NCBI GenBank assembly: GCA_039962225.1
Contig: JAMPKV010000016.1
Coordinates: 1-64,000 of the forward strand
Length of the DNA: 64,000 nucleotides
Origin: Microcoleus sp. AS-A8
GTDB lineage: Bacteria; Cyanobacteriota; Cyanobacteriia; Cyanobacteriales; Coleofasciculaceae
Reading direction: 5' to 3'
Every line of letters starts with the position of its first letter. The first letter of the stretch is position 1. The notes under the pieces are model-generated. The model searched no databases. It saw only the letters and a program-made list of their open reading frames with translations, and had not been told where the DNA came from. Below, piece by piece: positions 33,589-41,296 of the stretch. The translations under genes and the position numbers were made by a program.

Positions 33589-35391
33589 CTAATTGAGTTT
33601 AATGATGGCACCTCTAACATTGACGATGGTTGTGGCTGTAATATCGATTTGCGCGGCGTCGATGGTGAGTCGGGTACCTGCTTTGATATTGATTTCACCC
33701 GTTGGGCTACTCATGGTAATCGAGGCTAAACCTCCTAGACTCGTTTTGATTTCAATCTTTTTGCTCTGATCATCTAAGCGTACATAATGACCATCTCTTG
33801 TTTTGATTTCTGCAAATTTTTCAGTGTCATTTAAGCGGACTTGATGACCGTAGACGGTATCGATATAAACCCCTTTCTTACTTGCACCTTTATCCTCATC
33901 CACAAACTGGAGTTTATGACCGGTTCGAGTTTTAAAGGTTCGTAGACGCACCTTGCCACCCACAACGCTATTATCTACCCGCTCCGGTGGGGCATCTGTG
34001 CCATTCCAAACTCCACCAATGACGTAAGGGCGATGAATGTCACCATGCTCAAAGGCAACGAGTACCTCATCGTTAATTTCCGGCAGGCAGTCAAACCCCC
34101 GGTTAGATCCTGCGCCTGTTCCCACAACTCGCGCCCAGTAACTAGCGTGTTCTTCAGTCAGAGTGGGAAACTTGACTCTAACTCGACCCCACTTCTTCGG
34201 ATCTTGGTTATCGGTAACAATGCCAACTAAGGGAGTTTGTCCAGCTTGGCGGGGAGTTTGGGGTGACAACATTGATAGGAGGTTTCCCCCTCGCAAGCCC
34301 CGCACACTAAACTCGGTGGTGTAAACTCGCTCGTGAAAAAAGTGACGGGTTTCTGTGACATAGTACTTGCCGCTATACTTGCCCATATCTCTGAGTTCCA
34401 CCACCTTTCCCGGTCGGATTTCTGGGTTACCCTCAGCCTTAGCATCTGCATGGACAAACTCTCCGCCTAACTCGTCACACAGCGTTTGAGCAATTGTCTT
34501 CGCCTCATCGTTACTGAAGACGGGCTGATCCACGACAATCATTTTAGGTGTGGGAGGTTGACCTTTGAAGCTCCTACTCGTCTGACTACCTTTGCCATTC
34601 TCTGTCTGGGTCCATACCTTTTCTCTATTTGCCGTTTCCACAATGGGCTGTTTCCTGTCATAGTCCCAACCCCTGACTTCAACCTCGCTCACCTGTTGGG
34701 CGCTACTGACACGGACACTGAAACTATGTAACTCTGTTAACCACTTCAGTTGCAAGGACTGATCTACTTTGGGTTTACGGAAGTTCAGCTTGCCATTCTG
34801 AATAAACAACTCAAAGCCATTGTGAGCCGCCCGTTGCCGAAGGAATTGCAGATTGGTTTGATTGTTCTGAAAAACGTAGCCATTGGCACCATTGATATCA
34901 CCGTAGCCATAAGGTCCACTCGTGTCGTCAATTGTGCCCGTTGGGATTCCTACTTCCCCAGCAATTTTATTGACAATGTCACTATCTTTCATGTTTTGGA
35001 AAGAGCGGTTGTGGCGTCCCCGGTTGAGGCGATGGGAGACATCGTACCCGCGAATAATGACGGGAGCCTGGGAGCCACTGGTGAAGTGGGTTTCCATCGC
35101 TGTAATTTCCCCTTCTAGAACGTAGCCTTTTTCCTCCTGCTCAAACTCATGGGATGCTGTGGTGCTGGAAGAGAAACCAATCTTGATCGGCTTGCCAATG
35201 GCAAACAAGTCTTGATGCTTCCACGGCTTATCTTCTTTCCTTCCTGGAGAATAAGCATTTTGGATAACGATCGTAAACATTCCTGGGAGGTGGAGGCTCT
35301 CTTCAACAGAGATTTGCAAAATGTCCTCCATTAAGTCATCAGAGGCTTCCTTGCCATCGATCTCTAAATTCGGTTTGGCTACATAATGCAT
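33589..35391 (-). CDS. VgrG-like spike protein of an eCIS
   Basis: A 600-residue trimeric spike (Afp8/Pvc8 role). The phage GpD-like region occupies about 1-350 (LEIDGKEASDDLMEDILQIS at the start), an OB-fold gp5-like domain about 370-465 (GIVTDNQDPKKWGRVRVKFP, then SYWARVVGTGAGSNRGF and the FEHGDIHRPYVIGGVWNG signature), and a beta-prism tail with GHQVRLNDTEKFAEIKTRDG and GHYVRLDD repeats. AGAGG precedes the ATG. It is flanked by the tube adaptor and PAAR genes in the usual eCIS order. Confidence 0.93.
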   Translation of the reverse strand: MHYVAKPNLEIDGKEASDDLMEDILQISVEESLHLPGMFTIVIQNAYSPGRKEDKPWKHQDLFAIGKPIKIGFSSSTTASHEFEQEEKGYVLEGEITAMETHFTSGSQAPVIIRGYDVSHRLNRGRHNRSFQNMKDSDIVNKIAGEVGIPTGTIDDTSGPYGYGDINGANGYVFQNNQTNLQFLRQRAAHNGFELFIQNGKLNFRKPKVDQSLQLKWLTELHSFSVRVSSAQQVSEVEVRGWDYDRKQPIVETANREKVWTQTENGKGSQTSRSFKGQPPTPKMIVVDQPVFSNDEAKTIAQTLCDELGGEFVHADAKAEGNPEIRPGKVVELRDMGKYSGKYYVTETRHFFHERVYTTEFSVRGLRGGNLLSMLSPQTPRQAGQTPLVGIVTDNQDPKKWGRVRVKFPTLTEEHASYWARVVGTGAGSNRGFDCLPEINDEVLVAFEHGDIHRPYVIGGVWNGTDAPPERVDNSVVGGKVRLRTFKTRTGHKLQFVDEDKGASKKGVYIDTVYGHQVRLNDTEKFAEIKTRDGHYVRLDDQSKKIEIKTSLGGLASITMSSPTGEINIKAGTRLTIDAAQIDITATTIVNVRGAIIKLN

Positions 35392-35496
35392 ACATATACC
35401 TCTAGAAAGCTTAATCCAGGCTTAATTCCTTGTTGGAGAGCGCTAATAATTACTGTTAGCTGATTTGCCAGTCAATGACTAGGGTGAGGTATAAGT

Positions 35497-36033
35497 CTAC
35501 GACAAAAAAGCCTCTCGGTTTTGATCTCTACGTAGGCTTGTGCTGGGGCTAGGTGTCTGCTGACCGGGTTGGGGGTTTGGTAAGTCTACCTGTTCGAGAT
35601 CTAAATCAACCGATGCTCGAACTGGTGTACCATCTGGGCGAAACAGAGTCAACTTAAAGCTAAAAGTTTTCACAAAACAACGCAAGTAATTATGTTTACC
35701 CCAGGTAAAGAGATAGATAGGAGGTCGTTTTTCCTTAGCATTGCCATTCCCCTTGTTGATAAACTCAACAGCTAGTTTGAATTTCTTGATCGTGTCAAGG
35801 ACGTTGCCATCTTTAGTTTCGTAGGTATCAATCAGGATATTGCTAATTTTGAGGGAATAAGGATTTGGATGTTTGAAGCTAACTTTGTTGTTACCTTTAC
35901 CTGTAGAGGCTCCTTTCGCTTGCTCTAAGTTCATGCTTCGAGTAAAAGCCAGTTGGTTGGGATTAAACATAAATTCAATGTCTTCCCCCTCGCCTTGATA
36001 AACAGCGATGAGCTTTGCTTTTTCTAGTGTCAT
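35497..36033 (-). CDS. eCIS tube-spike adaptor protein (Afp7/Pvc7-like)
   Basis: A 178-residue protein related to the Afp7/gp53 class that joins the inner tube to the spike. Features: IEFMFNPNQLAFTRSMN, the hallmark N-terminal motif, then PYSLKISNILIDTYET, and PPIYLFTWGKHNYLRCFVKTFSFKLTLFRP with GTPVRASVDLDLEQV. It lacks a separate C-terminal LysM domain and instead ends in a Pro/Ser tail. AGGAGG lies 8 bp before the ATG. Confidence 0.87.
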   Translation of the reverse strand: MTLEKAKLIAVYQGEGEDIEFMFNPNQLAFTRSMNLEQAKGASTGKGNNKVSFKHPNPYSLKISNILIDTYETKDGNVLDTIKKFKLAVEFINKGNGNAKEKRPPIYLFTWGKHNYLRCFVKTFSFKLTLFRPDGTPVRASVDLDLEQVDLPNPQPGQQTPSPSTSLRRDQNREAFLS

Positions 36034-36093
36034 TTGGCTATCCTCCTAATTCCTCAAATATTCCTCAATTAATCCAATTGTTCACTACAATAA

Positions 36094-39000
36094 TCAGCCT
36101 CTATAATAGTGACCATAACGCTCTCGCTCTATGGCTAACCTCTGCTGTACTAAACTATAGATTTCCCGCGCTAATATCTCCAAGTTTTGCTCATCTTCGT
36201 CTTGAGCATCCTTATCTTGTGCAGGATTTTCGGCGACTGAAGTGTCATCTTGAACCGAAGTTTCTTCTGTGGTAAACCTTTGGATAGAAGTTTCTTGGCT
36301 GAAGGTTGATGAAGCATCAGAAGAACGGGAGTATTCGGGAATTAGGTTTTCCCAATGAGTGGATTCTTGCCAATCCGAAGGCGCTTGGTTTCTTGAATCG
36401 TTAAACGCCATTTGTATGGGAGTTTCTCCTCCAAAGGCTGGGGAGGAATTAGTTGTCGTATTCTCCAGTAAGTCAGCAATGCTTGACCAGGAATTGGGTA
36501 TCTCGCTAGTATATGTAGATCTCCCTAGTTGTTGAGTTTGTTGATTAAAATCTGGAGTTGTCTTAGGAATGACATCACTGGCTCGTCGAAGGGTCAAAGG
36601 TTCAGTATCAAGGCTCACAGGTGGAACTTTTACGGTTGATTGTAGAGATTGATTGAAGCCATTCTCAGGTAATGATGAAGATGTTGTGCTTGGCACGACA
36701 AGCCGATGTGAGGGTTCTGGCATTAATTGAACAATTTTTGATGGCTCCCTTGAGAATTCAGGAGTTGATGCCGTAGAGAGCGATGACGATTGTTGTGAGT
36801 GTTGATTCAGGGGTTGGATGAGGGGTAATGTATGGCGTGTTCCTACTAAATTTTCCAAAACAGTTGGCAACTGAGGAACGTCTTGGTTCTGGTTAAAGGA
36901 CTCATCTCTCGTCACGTTTGTTTTTGTTTGTAGCAGATGGGTTGGAAGAGGAGGACTATTGGCTGAGGCGGCAGAGACTTGAGGAGAATTCTCCTGTGCT
37001 TCCTCGGAATTCTTGGCAGTCGGCAATCTTTCTGATTGCAAGTTAGCATCACTTTCTAACAGAGGTTGTCGGATGATTGGCTCTGTTAATGACGAATTTT
37101 CGTCGAGTTGAGAAATTTCTGTGGGCTGAAGGGGTTCTGGCTCAGTAGGGTAGGAAACAGGTGTCGCTTCATCCGCTAAAGCCTTTGGCATAACCAGGGT
37201 AGAGTCTGTGGTTATGGCTGGGCTGATGGTAGAAGGTAACTCTGTCTCGCTAGCTGATGGCGTAGATGTCGTCTGCACTGGAGCTGTTTCCGCAAGGGGC
37301 TGTCTTTGAATGGCAGATTCCTGTGGAGCAGTTGGGGATGTGATGTCGGGAGGAGCAAGCGCTTCTTCTTGCGTCGGTGTGATCGCACTTGGTACTGTTT
37401 CCTTTTTTTGCAGAAGCGCCTGTCTTTGAATGCCAGATTCCTCTGGAGCAGTTGGGGAAGTGATGTCGGGAGGAGCAAGCGCTTTTTCTGGTGTAGGTGC
37501 GATCGCACCTGGTAGTGTTTCCTGTGTTTGCAGAAGCGCCTGTCTTTGAATGCCAGATTCCTGTGGAGCAGTTGGGGAAGTGATATCAGCGGGAGCGATC
37601 GCTTCTTCTGGTGTAGGTGTGATCGCACTTGGTACTGTTTCCTGTGTTTCCGGCAGTAACTGTGTTTGAATACCAGATTCCTGTGGAGCAGTTGGGGAAG
37701 TGATGTCGGGAGGAGCGATCGCTTCTTCTGGTGGAGGCGAGATCGCACTTGGTGCCGTTTCCTCTGTTTCTGGAAGCGGTTGTCTTTGAATGCCAGATTC
37801 CTCTGGAGCAGTTGGGGAAGTGATATTAGCGGGAGCGATCGCTTCTTCTGGTGTAGGTGTGATCGCACCTGGTGTCGTTTCCTGTGTTTCCGGCAGCAAC
37901 TGTCTTTGAATTGACGACGCCTCTGGAGTAGTTGAGGAAGTGATGTCGGGAGGAGCAAGCGCTTTTTCTGGTGTAGGTGCGATCGTACTTGGTGCCGTTT
38001 CCTCTGTTTCTGGAAGCGGTTGTCTTTGAATGCCAGATTCCTGTGGAGCCGTTGGGGAAGTGATATCAGCGGGAGCGATAACCTCTTCCTGGGTAGGTGC
38101 GATCGCACTTGGTGCCGTTTCCTCGGTTTCCGCAAGCGGCTGTCTTTGAATTGACGATGCCTCTGGAGTCGTTGAGGAAGTGATATCAGCGGGAGCGAGC
38201 GCTTCTTCTGGTGGAGGTGCGATCGCACTTGGTGCCGTTTCCTCGGTTTCCGCAAGCGGCTGTCTTTGAATTGACGATTCCTCTGAAGTAGTTGAGGAAG
38301 TTATATCAACGGGAGCGAGCGCTTTTTCTGGTGGAGGTGCGATCGCACTTGGTGGCATTTCCTCTGTTTGAGGAAGCGCCTGTCTTTGAATGCCCGATTC
38401 CTGTAGAGTCGTTTGGGAAGTGATATCGGGAGGAGCGATCGCTTCTTCTTGTGTAGGTGCTATCGCGTCTGGTGTCGTTTCCTGTGTTTCCGGCAGTAAC
38501 TGTGTTTGAATACCAGATTCCTGTGGAGCAATTGGGGATGTGATGTCGGAATGAGCGATCGCCTCTTCTGGTGTAGGTGCGATCGCACCTGGTGCCGTTT
38601 CCTGTGTTTGAGGAAGCGCCTGTCTTTGAATTGACGACGCCTCTGGAGTAGTTGAGGAAGTGATATCAGCGGGAGCGATCGCCTCTTCTGGTGTAGGTGC
38701 GATCGCACCTGGTGCCGTTTCCTGTGTTTGAGGAAGCGCCTGTCTTTGAATTGACGACGCCTCTGGAGTAGTTGAGGAAGTGATATCAGCGGGAGCGGAC
38801 GATTCTCTTTCTAGTCGGGGCTGTACAATTTGTGAATGGCTGGGCGCAGCGTCTGTATCCAAGCCTGGGGTTTCTGTTGTCTGCTGCTGTTGTTCTAGGG
38901 TAGGGGAGGAACTCGGTGTGATTGTTTCCAGCTCTGGTTTGGCGAATGGGGTTGAGGAATCAGCAACGGGTTCGCCTATCGTTGAAGATTGGTGAGGTTC

Positions 39001-40347
39001 TGGCTCTGTTAGTACCGGAGATTCGATGGGCGCAGCAGCGGGTTGGCTTAAAGCCGAAGACTCTGTTTCTGAAAATGCTTGAACAACAGTTGGTTCAGAG
39101 GATGTAATCCCTGACTCTTGAAGACTCTCCCCCGCTGTTGCGGATGCTCCTTGTGTTGATTGGGGTAAGTCTGATGTTTCTGCGATCGCTAAGGATTCGC
39201 TGTCGCTGTTTGGCTGCACAGAGGGCTGTACGTTCACGCTATCACTCACTAACACGGGTGCGAGCGCCGATGGGGATTCAGCAGTCGGCTGGTTAATCGG
39301 TGGAGGCGAGTCTACCGTTGCCTGAGTCTGCGCTAAGAATTCAGGGGGTTGGGATATGTCTGGAAGGGCTTGACTCGGTAAGGGTAACGATTCAACTAAT
39401 GGATATGGAGATGCCTCATTCTCTTGGCGTTGCACGGGAACGCTAGGGACATCTTGTGTATTTAGCTCGGTGTCCTGAGCTGGTTCAATTGCATGAACTG
39501 GCGACAACTCAGCTTGAGAACTAACAATTGGTTCAATGCCCGACAAATGATCTGCGGCTAGTGACGGCAACGGTGCAACGGCTGAAGTCTGAGGGGATGG
39601 CACGTTGCTCAAGTCGGCTGAACGCATCACACTAGGGTTAGCGTTGGCGATCGCTGATGATTCCTCAGTCACTTCCGGTATCTGAACTCTAGGTTCTGGC
39701 TGAGAAACCGATGATTCTCTTATGGGTTTAACGACTTCAGGGGCTTCTGGAATCGCGATTTCCCTCTGGAGCAAAGGTTCTGTTGCTAATTGAGGTTGTA
39801 CAACCGTTGGGTTGAGCGGTGCTGTGTCTGATCCTCCCAGTTGATCATGTGGTGCAGCGAGTTGTAGCTCCTGGGTTGTAACTTGTGCCTGATCGTGCCC
39901 CAGCAGACGACGTTCCGCTTCGCTCAGGCTATCCGGTGCGGCTGGGATTGGGTTATTTTCATGCCCATTGACTGTAGGAGTCTCCGCAGGGTAGCGTTGG
40001 ATGTTCACTTGAGTGCTATCCATCCCGGCTGTTGGGGTAGCCGCCGCCGTCACAGGGGCTTCTGGAGGATTCAGAGATAACCGAGATTCAGCCAAAGACG
40101 GGGAATCCTGGAAAAAATTCTCTGACAGATTGTAATCGGGTAAGGCTTGATCAGACGCTCCTAAAGGATTACCCCCGCCTAGAGGCTGCGCTCCCAAAGG
40201 GGACAGAAATTGCGGCGACAGGAAGTTTTGCCCTAAGGGATTGGCTATAACTAAAGGCTGTTGCAAACCAAGAGGAGGTTGCCAGGAGGTTGTCTCTCCC
40301 TGAGAATCACTGGAACTGAATCGGTTGTCTGGGGAGGATTCTGGCAT
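36094..40347 (-). CDS. giant disordered repeat protein of the eCIS operon
   Basis: 1417 residues, dominated by Pro, Ser, Thr, Glu, Gln and Ala; no signal peptide or membrane helix. The N-terminus has a PLG-rich stretch (LGAQPLGGGNPLGAS). Residues about 515-1015 are 13 units of 40 residues built on APxDITSxTxPExSxIQRQxL, encoded by 120-bp units. IQRQ/VQRQ tetrapeptides also occur outside the array. The last 30 residues form a helix, LAREIYSLVQQRLAIERERY, like that ending the 96-residue neighbour. It lies between the tube and adaptor genes, 3 bp after the tube stop. A tape-measure, lumen scaffold or cargo-docking role is possible; I cannot assign a family. Confidence 0.8.
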   Translation of the reverse strand: MPESSPDNRFSSSDSQGETTSWQPPLGLQQPLVIANPLGQNFLSPQFLSPLGAQPLGGGNPLGASDQALPDYNLSENFFQDSPSLAESRLSLNPPEAPVTAAATPTAGMDSTQVNIQRYPAETPTVNGHENNPIPAAPDSLSEAERRLLGHDQAQVTTQELQLAAPHDQLGGSDTAPLNPTVVQPQLATEPLLQREIAIPEAPEVVKPIRESSVSQPEPRVQIPEVTEESSAIANANPSVMRSADLSNVPSPQTSAVAPLPSLAADHLSGIEPIVSSQAELSPVHAIEPAQDTELNTQDVPSVPVQRQENEASPYPLVESLPLPSQALPDISQPPEFLAQTQATVDSPPPINQPTAESPSALAPVLVSDSVNVQPSVQPNSDSESLAIAETSDLPQSTQGASATAGESLQESGITSSEPTVVQAFSETESSALSQPAAAPIESPVLTEPEPHQSSTIGEPVADSSTPFAKPELETITPSSSPTLEQQQQTTETPGLDTDAAPSHSQIVQPRLERESSAPADITSSTTPEASSIQRQALPQTQETAPGAIAPTPEEAIAPADITSSTTPEASSIQRQALPQTQETAPGAIAPTPEEAIAHSDITSPIAPQESGIQTQLLPETQETTPDAIAPTQEEAIAPPDITSQTTLQESGIQRQALPQTEEMPPSAIAPPPEKALAPVDITSSTTSEESSIQRQPLAETEETAPSAIAPPPEEALAPADITSSTTPEASSIQRQPLAETEETAPSAIAPTQEEVIAPADITSPTAPQESGIQRQPLPETEETAPSTIAPTPEKALAPPDITSSTTPEASSIQRQLLPETQETTPGAITPTPEEAIAPANITSPTAPEESGIQRQPLPETEETAPSAISPPPEEAIAPPDITSPTAPQESGIQTQLLPETQETVPSAITPTPEEAIAPADITSPTAPQESGIQRQALLQTQETLPGAIAPTPEKALAPPDITSPTAPEESGIQRQALLQKKETVPSAITPTQEEALAPPDITSPTAPQESAIQRQPLAETAPVQTTSTPSASETELPSTISPAITTDSTLVMPKALADEATPVSYPTEPEPLQPTEISQLDENSSLTEPIIRQPLLESDANLQSERLPTAKNSEEAQENSPQVSAASANSPPLPTHLLQTKTNVTRDESFNQNQDVPQLPTVLENLVGTRHTLPLIQPLNQHSQQSSSLSTASTPEFSREPSKIVQLMPEPSHRLVVPSTTSSSLPENGFNQSLQSTVKVPPVSLDTEPLTLRRASDVIPKTTPDFNQQTQQLGRSTYTSEIPNSWSSIADLLENTTTNSSPAFGGETPIQMAFNDSRNQAPSDWQESTHWENLIPEYSRSSDASSTFSQETSIQRFTTEETSVQDDTSVAENPAQDKDAQDEDEQNLEILAREIYSLVQQRLAIERERYGHYYRG
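37300..38805. repeat. 13 tandem copies of a 120-bp coding repeat
   Basis: Units recur at exactly 120-bp spacing, anchored by TGTCTTTGAAT (variant TGTGTTTGAAT) at 37302, 37422, 37542 and so on to 38742. Most units contain one GCGATCGC or GATCGCAC core. Neighbouring units near 38620-38790 are almost identical, indicating recent expansion. All length changes keep the 40-codon frame. Confidence 0.95.
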
Positions 40348-40350
40348 AGG

Positions 40351-40884
40351 TTAATGACTGGGGAAATATCCCAATCCATCACGTTTAATATTGGTACTAG
40401 CCTTACCGCTGTTTGAATTAGTAACAACCTTCAAGCCCTCGTAGGCTAGGGTAAGCTCCTCAATAGCGGCTGTGTTGGAATTAGCTTGTAGCGAAGGTGC
40501 TTTCCATCCCACAGGTACAGCACCAATCAGTGTCCAACACTGCATGGTTTCTCCAGACTGGTTAAACACCAGAATATTCACATTGCGACGTTCTTTTTGA
40601 CTGTTGGAGTCTAATATCTGATTGAGCCAATTCCAGAAGACCAAATTATTAGTAATGCCGCGCTTGAGTGTCACATCACTAAATTTGGCTTGCTTGAGAA
40701 AAATTCGCTGCTGATCGTTGACACCGCCTTCAAAGTAACTTTCCTTATCCACCTGGACACCTAAACCCGCGCACTCTGTAAAAGATGCCGTGATTTCACT
40801 CTCAATCTCTACATAAAAGCGATTGGCTGTAACGTAGTTGAGTTCGTGAGTTACTTTACCATTTAGGTTTTGACTATTCGTCAT
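40351..40884 (-). CDS. eCIS/phage tail tube protein (Afp1/Afp5-like)
   Basis: A 177-residue inner-tube subunit of the T4 gp19-like family that stacks as hexameric rings. Characteristic parts are NRFYVEIESEITASFTECAGL at the N-terminus, then FLKQAKFSDVTLKRGITNNLVFWNWL and the C-terminal WKAPSLQANSNTAAIEELTLAYEGL. The start overlaps the preceding stop (TAATG). Only one tube gene is in view; eCIS often have two. Confidence 0.9.
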   Translation of the reverse strand: MTNSQNLNGKVTHELNYVTANRFYVEIESEITASFTECAGLGVQVDKESYFEGGVNDQQRIFLKQAKFSDVTLKRGITNNLVFWNWLNQILDSNSQKERRNVNILVFNQSGETMQCWTLIGAVPVGWKAPSLQANSNTAAIEELTLAYEGLKVVTNSNSGKASTNIKRDGLGYFPSH

Positions 40885-41174
40885 TACAAAAACCCTCCAT
40901 AGTTTCTACTCCGTTCCTGCTGACGGCGTAGGTCTTCTAGCATCAGTTTATAGACTCGGTCACTCAGTAACCTCATCAGTAAGGGGTCTTGCAGAACCTT
41001 CCCAGCTACCTTGGAGATTTTCGCTAGATCTTCTGTTTTACCCTTGCTTTGCATAAGAGCGGGGGCTGCGTAACCGGCTGGAACAGAGATATCACCAATC
41101 GGTTTCAAGGAAGGTTCTGTTCCCAGACTGGTCATGGCCTGAGCGTGCGTCTGTCCAGAAAAATCGGCGACCAT
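40884..41174 (-). CDS. small eCIS operon protein with docking-like C-terminal helix
   Basis: 96 residues, immediately upstream of the tube gene and overlapping it by 1 bp. The N-terminal half is flexible (ISVPAGYAAPALMQSKG). The C-terminal half reads DPLLMRLLSDRVYKLMLEDLRRQQERSRNYG, an amphipathic helix similar to the end of the 1417-residue protein. Its position is that of small accessory proteins in other eCIS loci, but it does not look like the DUF5908 (Afp6) family. It could recruit or cap tube assembly; that is inference. Confidence 0.75.
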   Translation of the reverse strand: MVADFSGQTHAQAMTSLGTEPSLKPIGDISVPAGYAAPALMQSKGKTEDLAKISKVAGKVLQDPLLMRLLSDRVYKLMLEDLRRQQERSRNYGGFL

Positions 41175-41296
41175 GATAAATAATAAAAACTCACTCTCAC
41201 TTTAAAAATACAGCAGAATACCGAACAGTAGCCAAAGGTCGAATTTGGCTCTTAATGCGGGATGTTGGCTGCTCGAATCCTTTGTTTCTACCGATT
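41175..41296. other. 122-bp gap inside the eCIS unit
   Basis: The largest gap within the minus-strand unit, between the pseudokinase fusion and the 96-residue gene. It could hold an internal promoter for the structural genes. No clear motif was found. Confidence 0.3.

Noticed and set aside
37212-38255. 347-codon minus-strand frame inside the 1417-residue gene
   Set aside because: It is an out-of-frame reading of the 120-bp repeats, rich in Arg/His/Leu by frame shift of the repeat unit; the in-frame protein runs through uninterrupted.
37300-38805. CRISPR array
   Set aside because: Repeats are contiguous 120-bp coding units without unique spacers.
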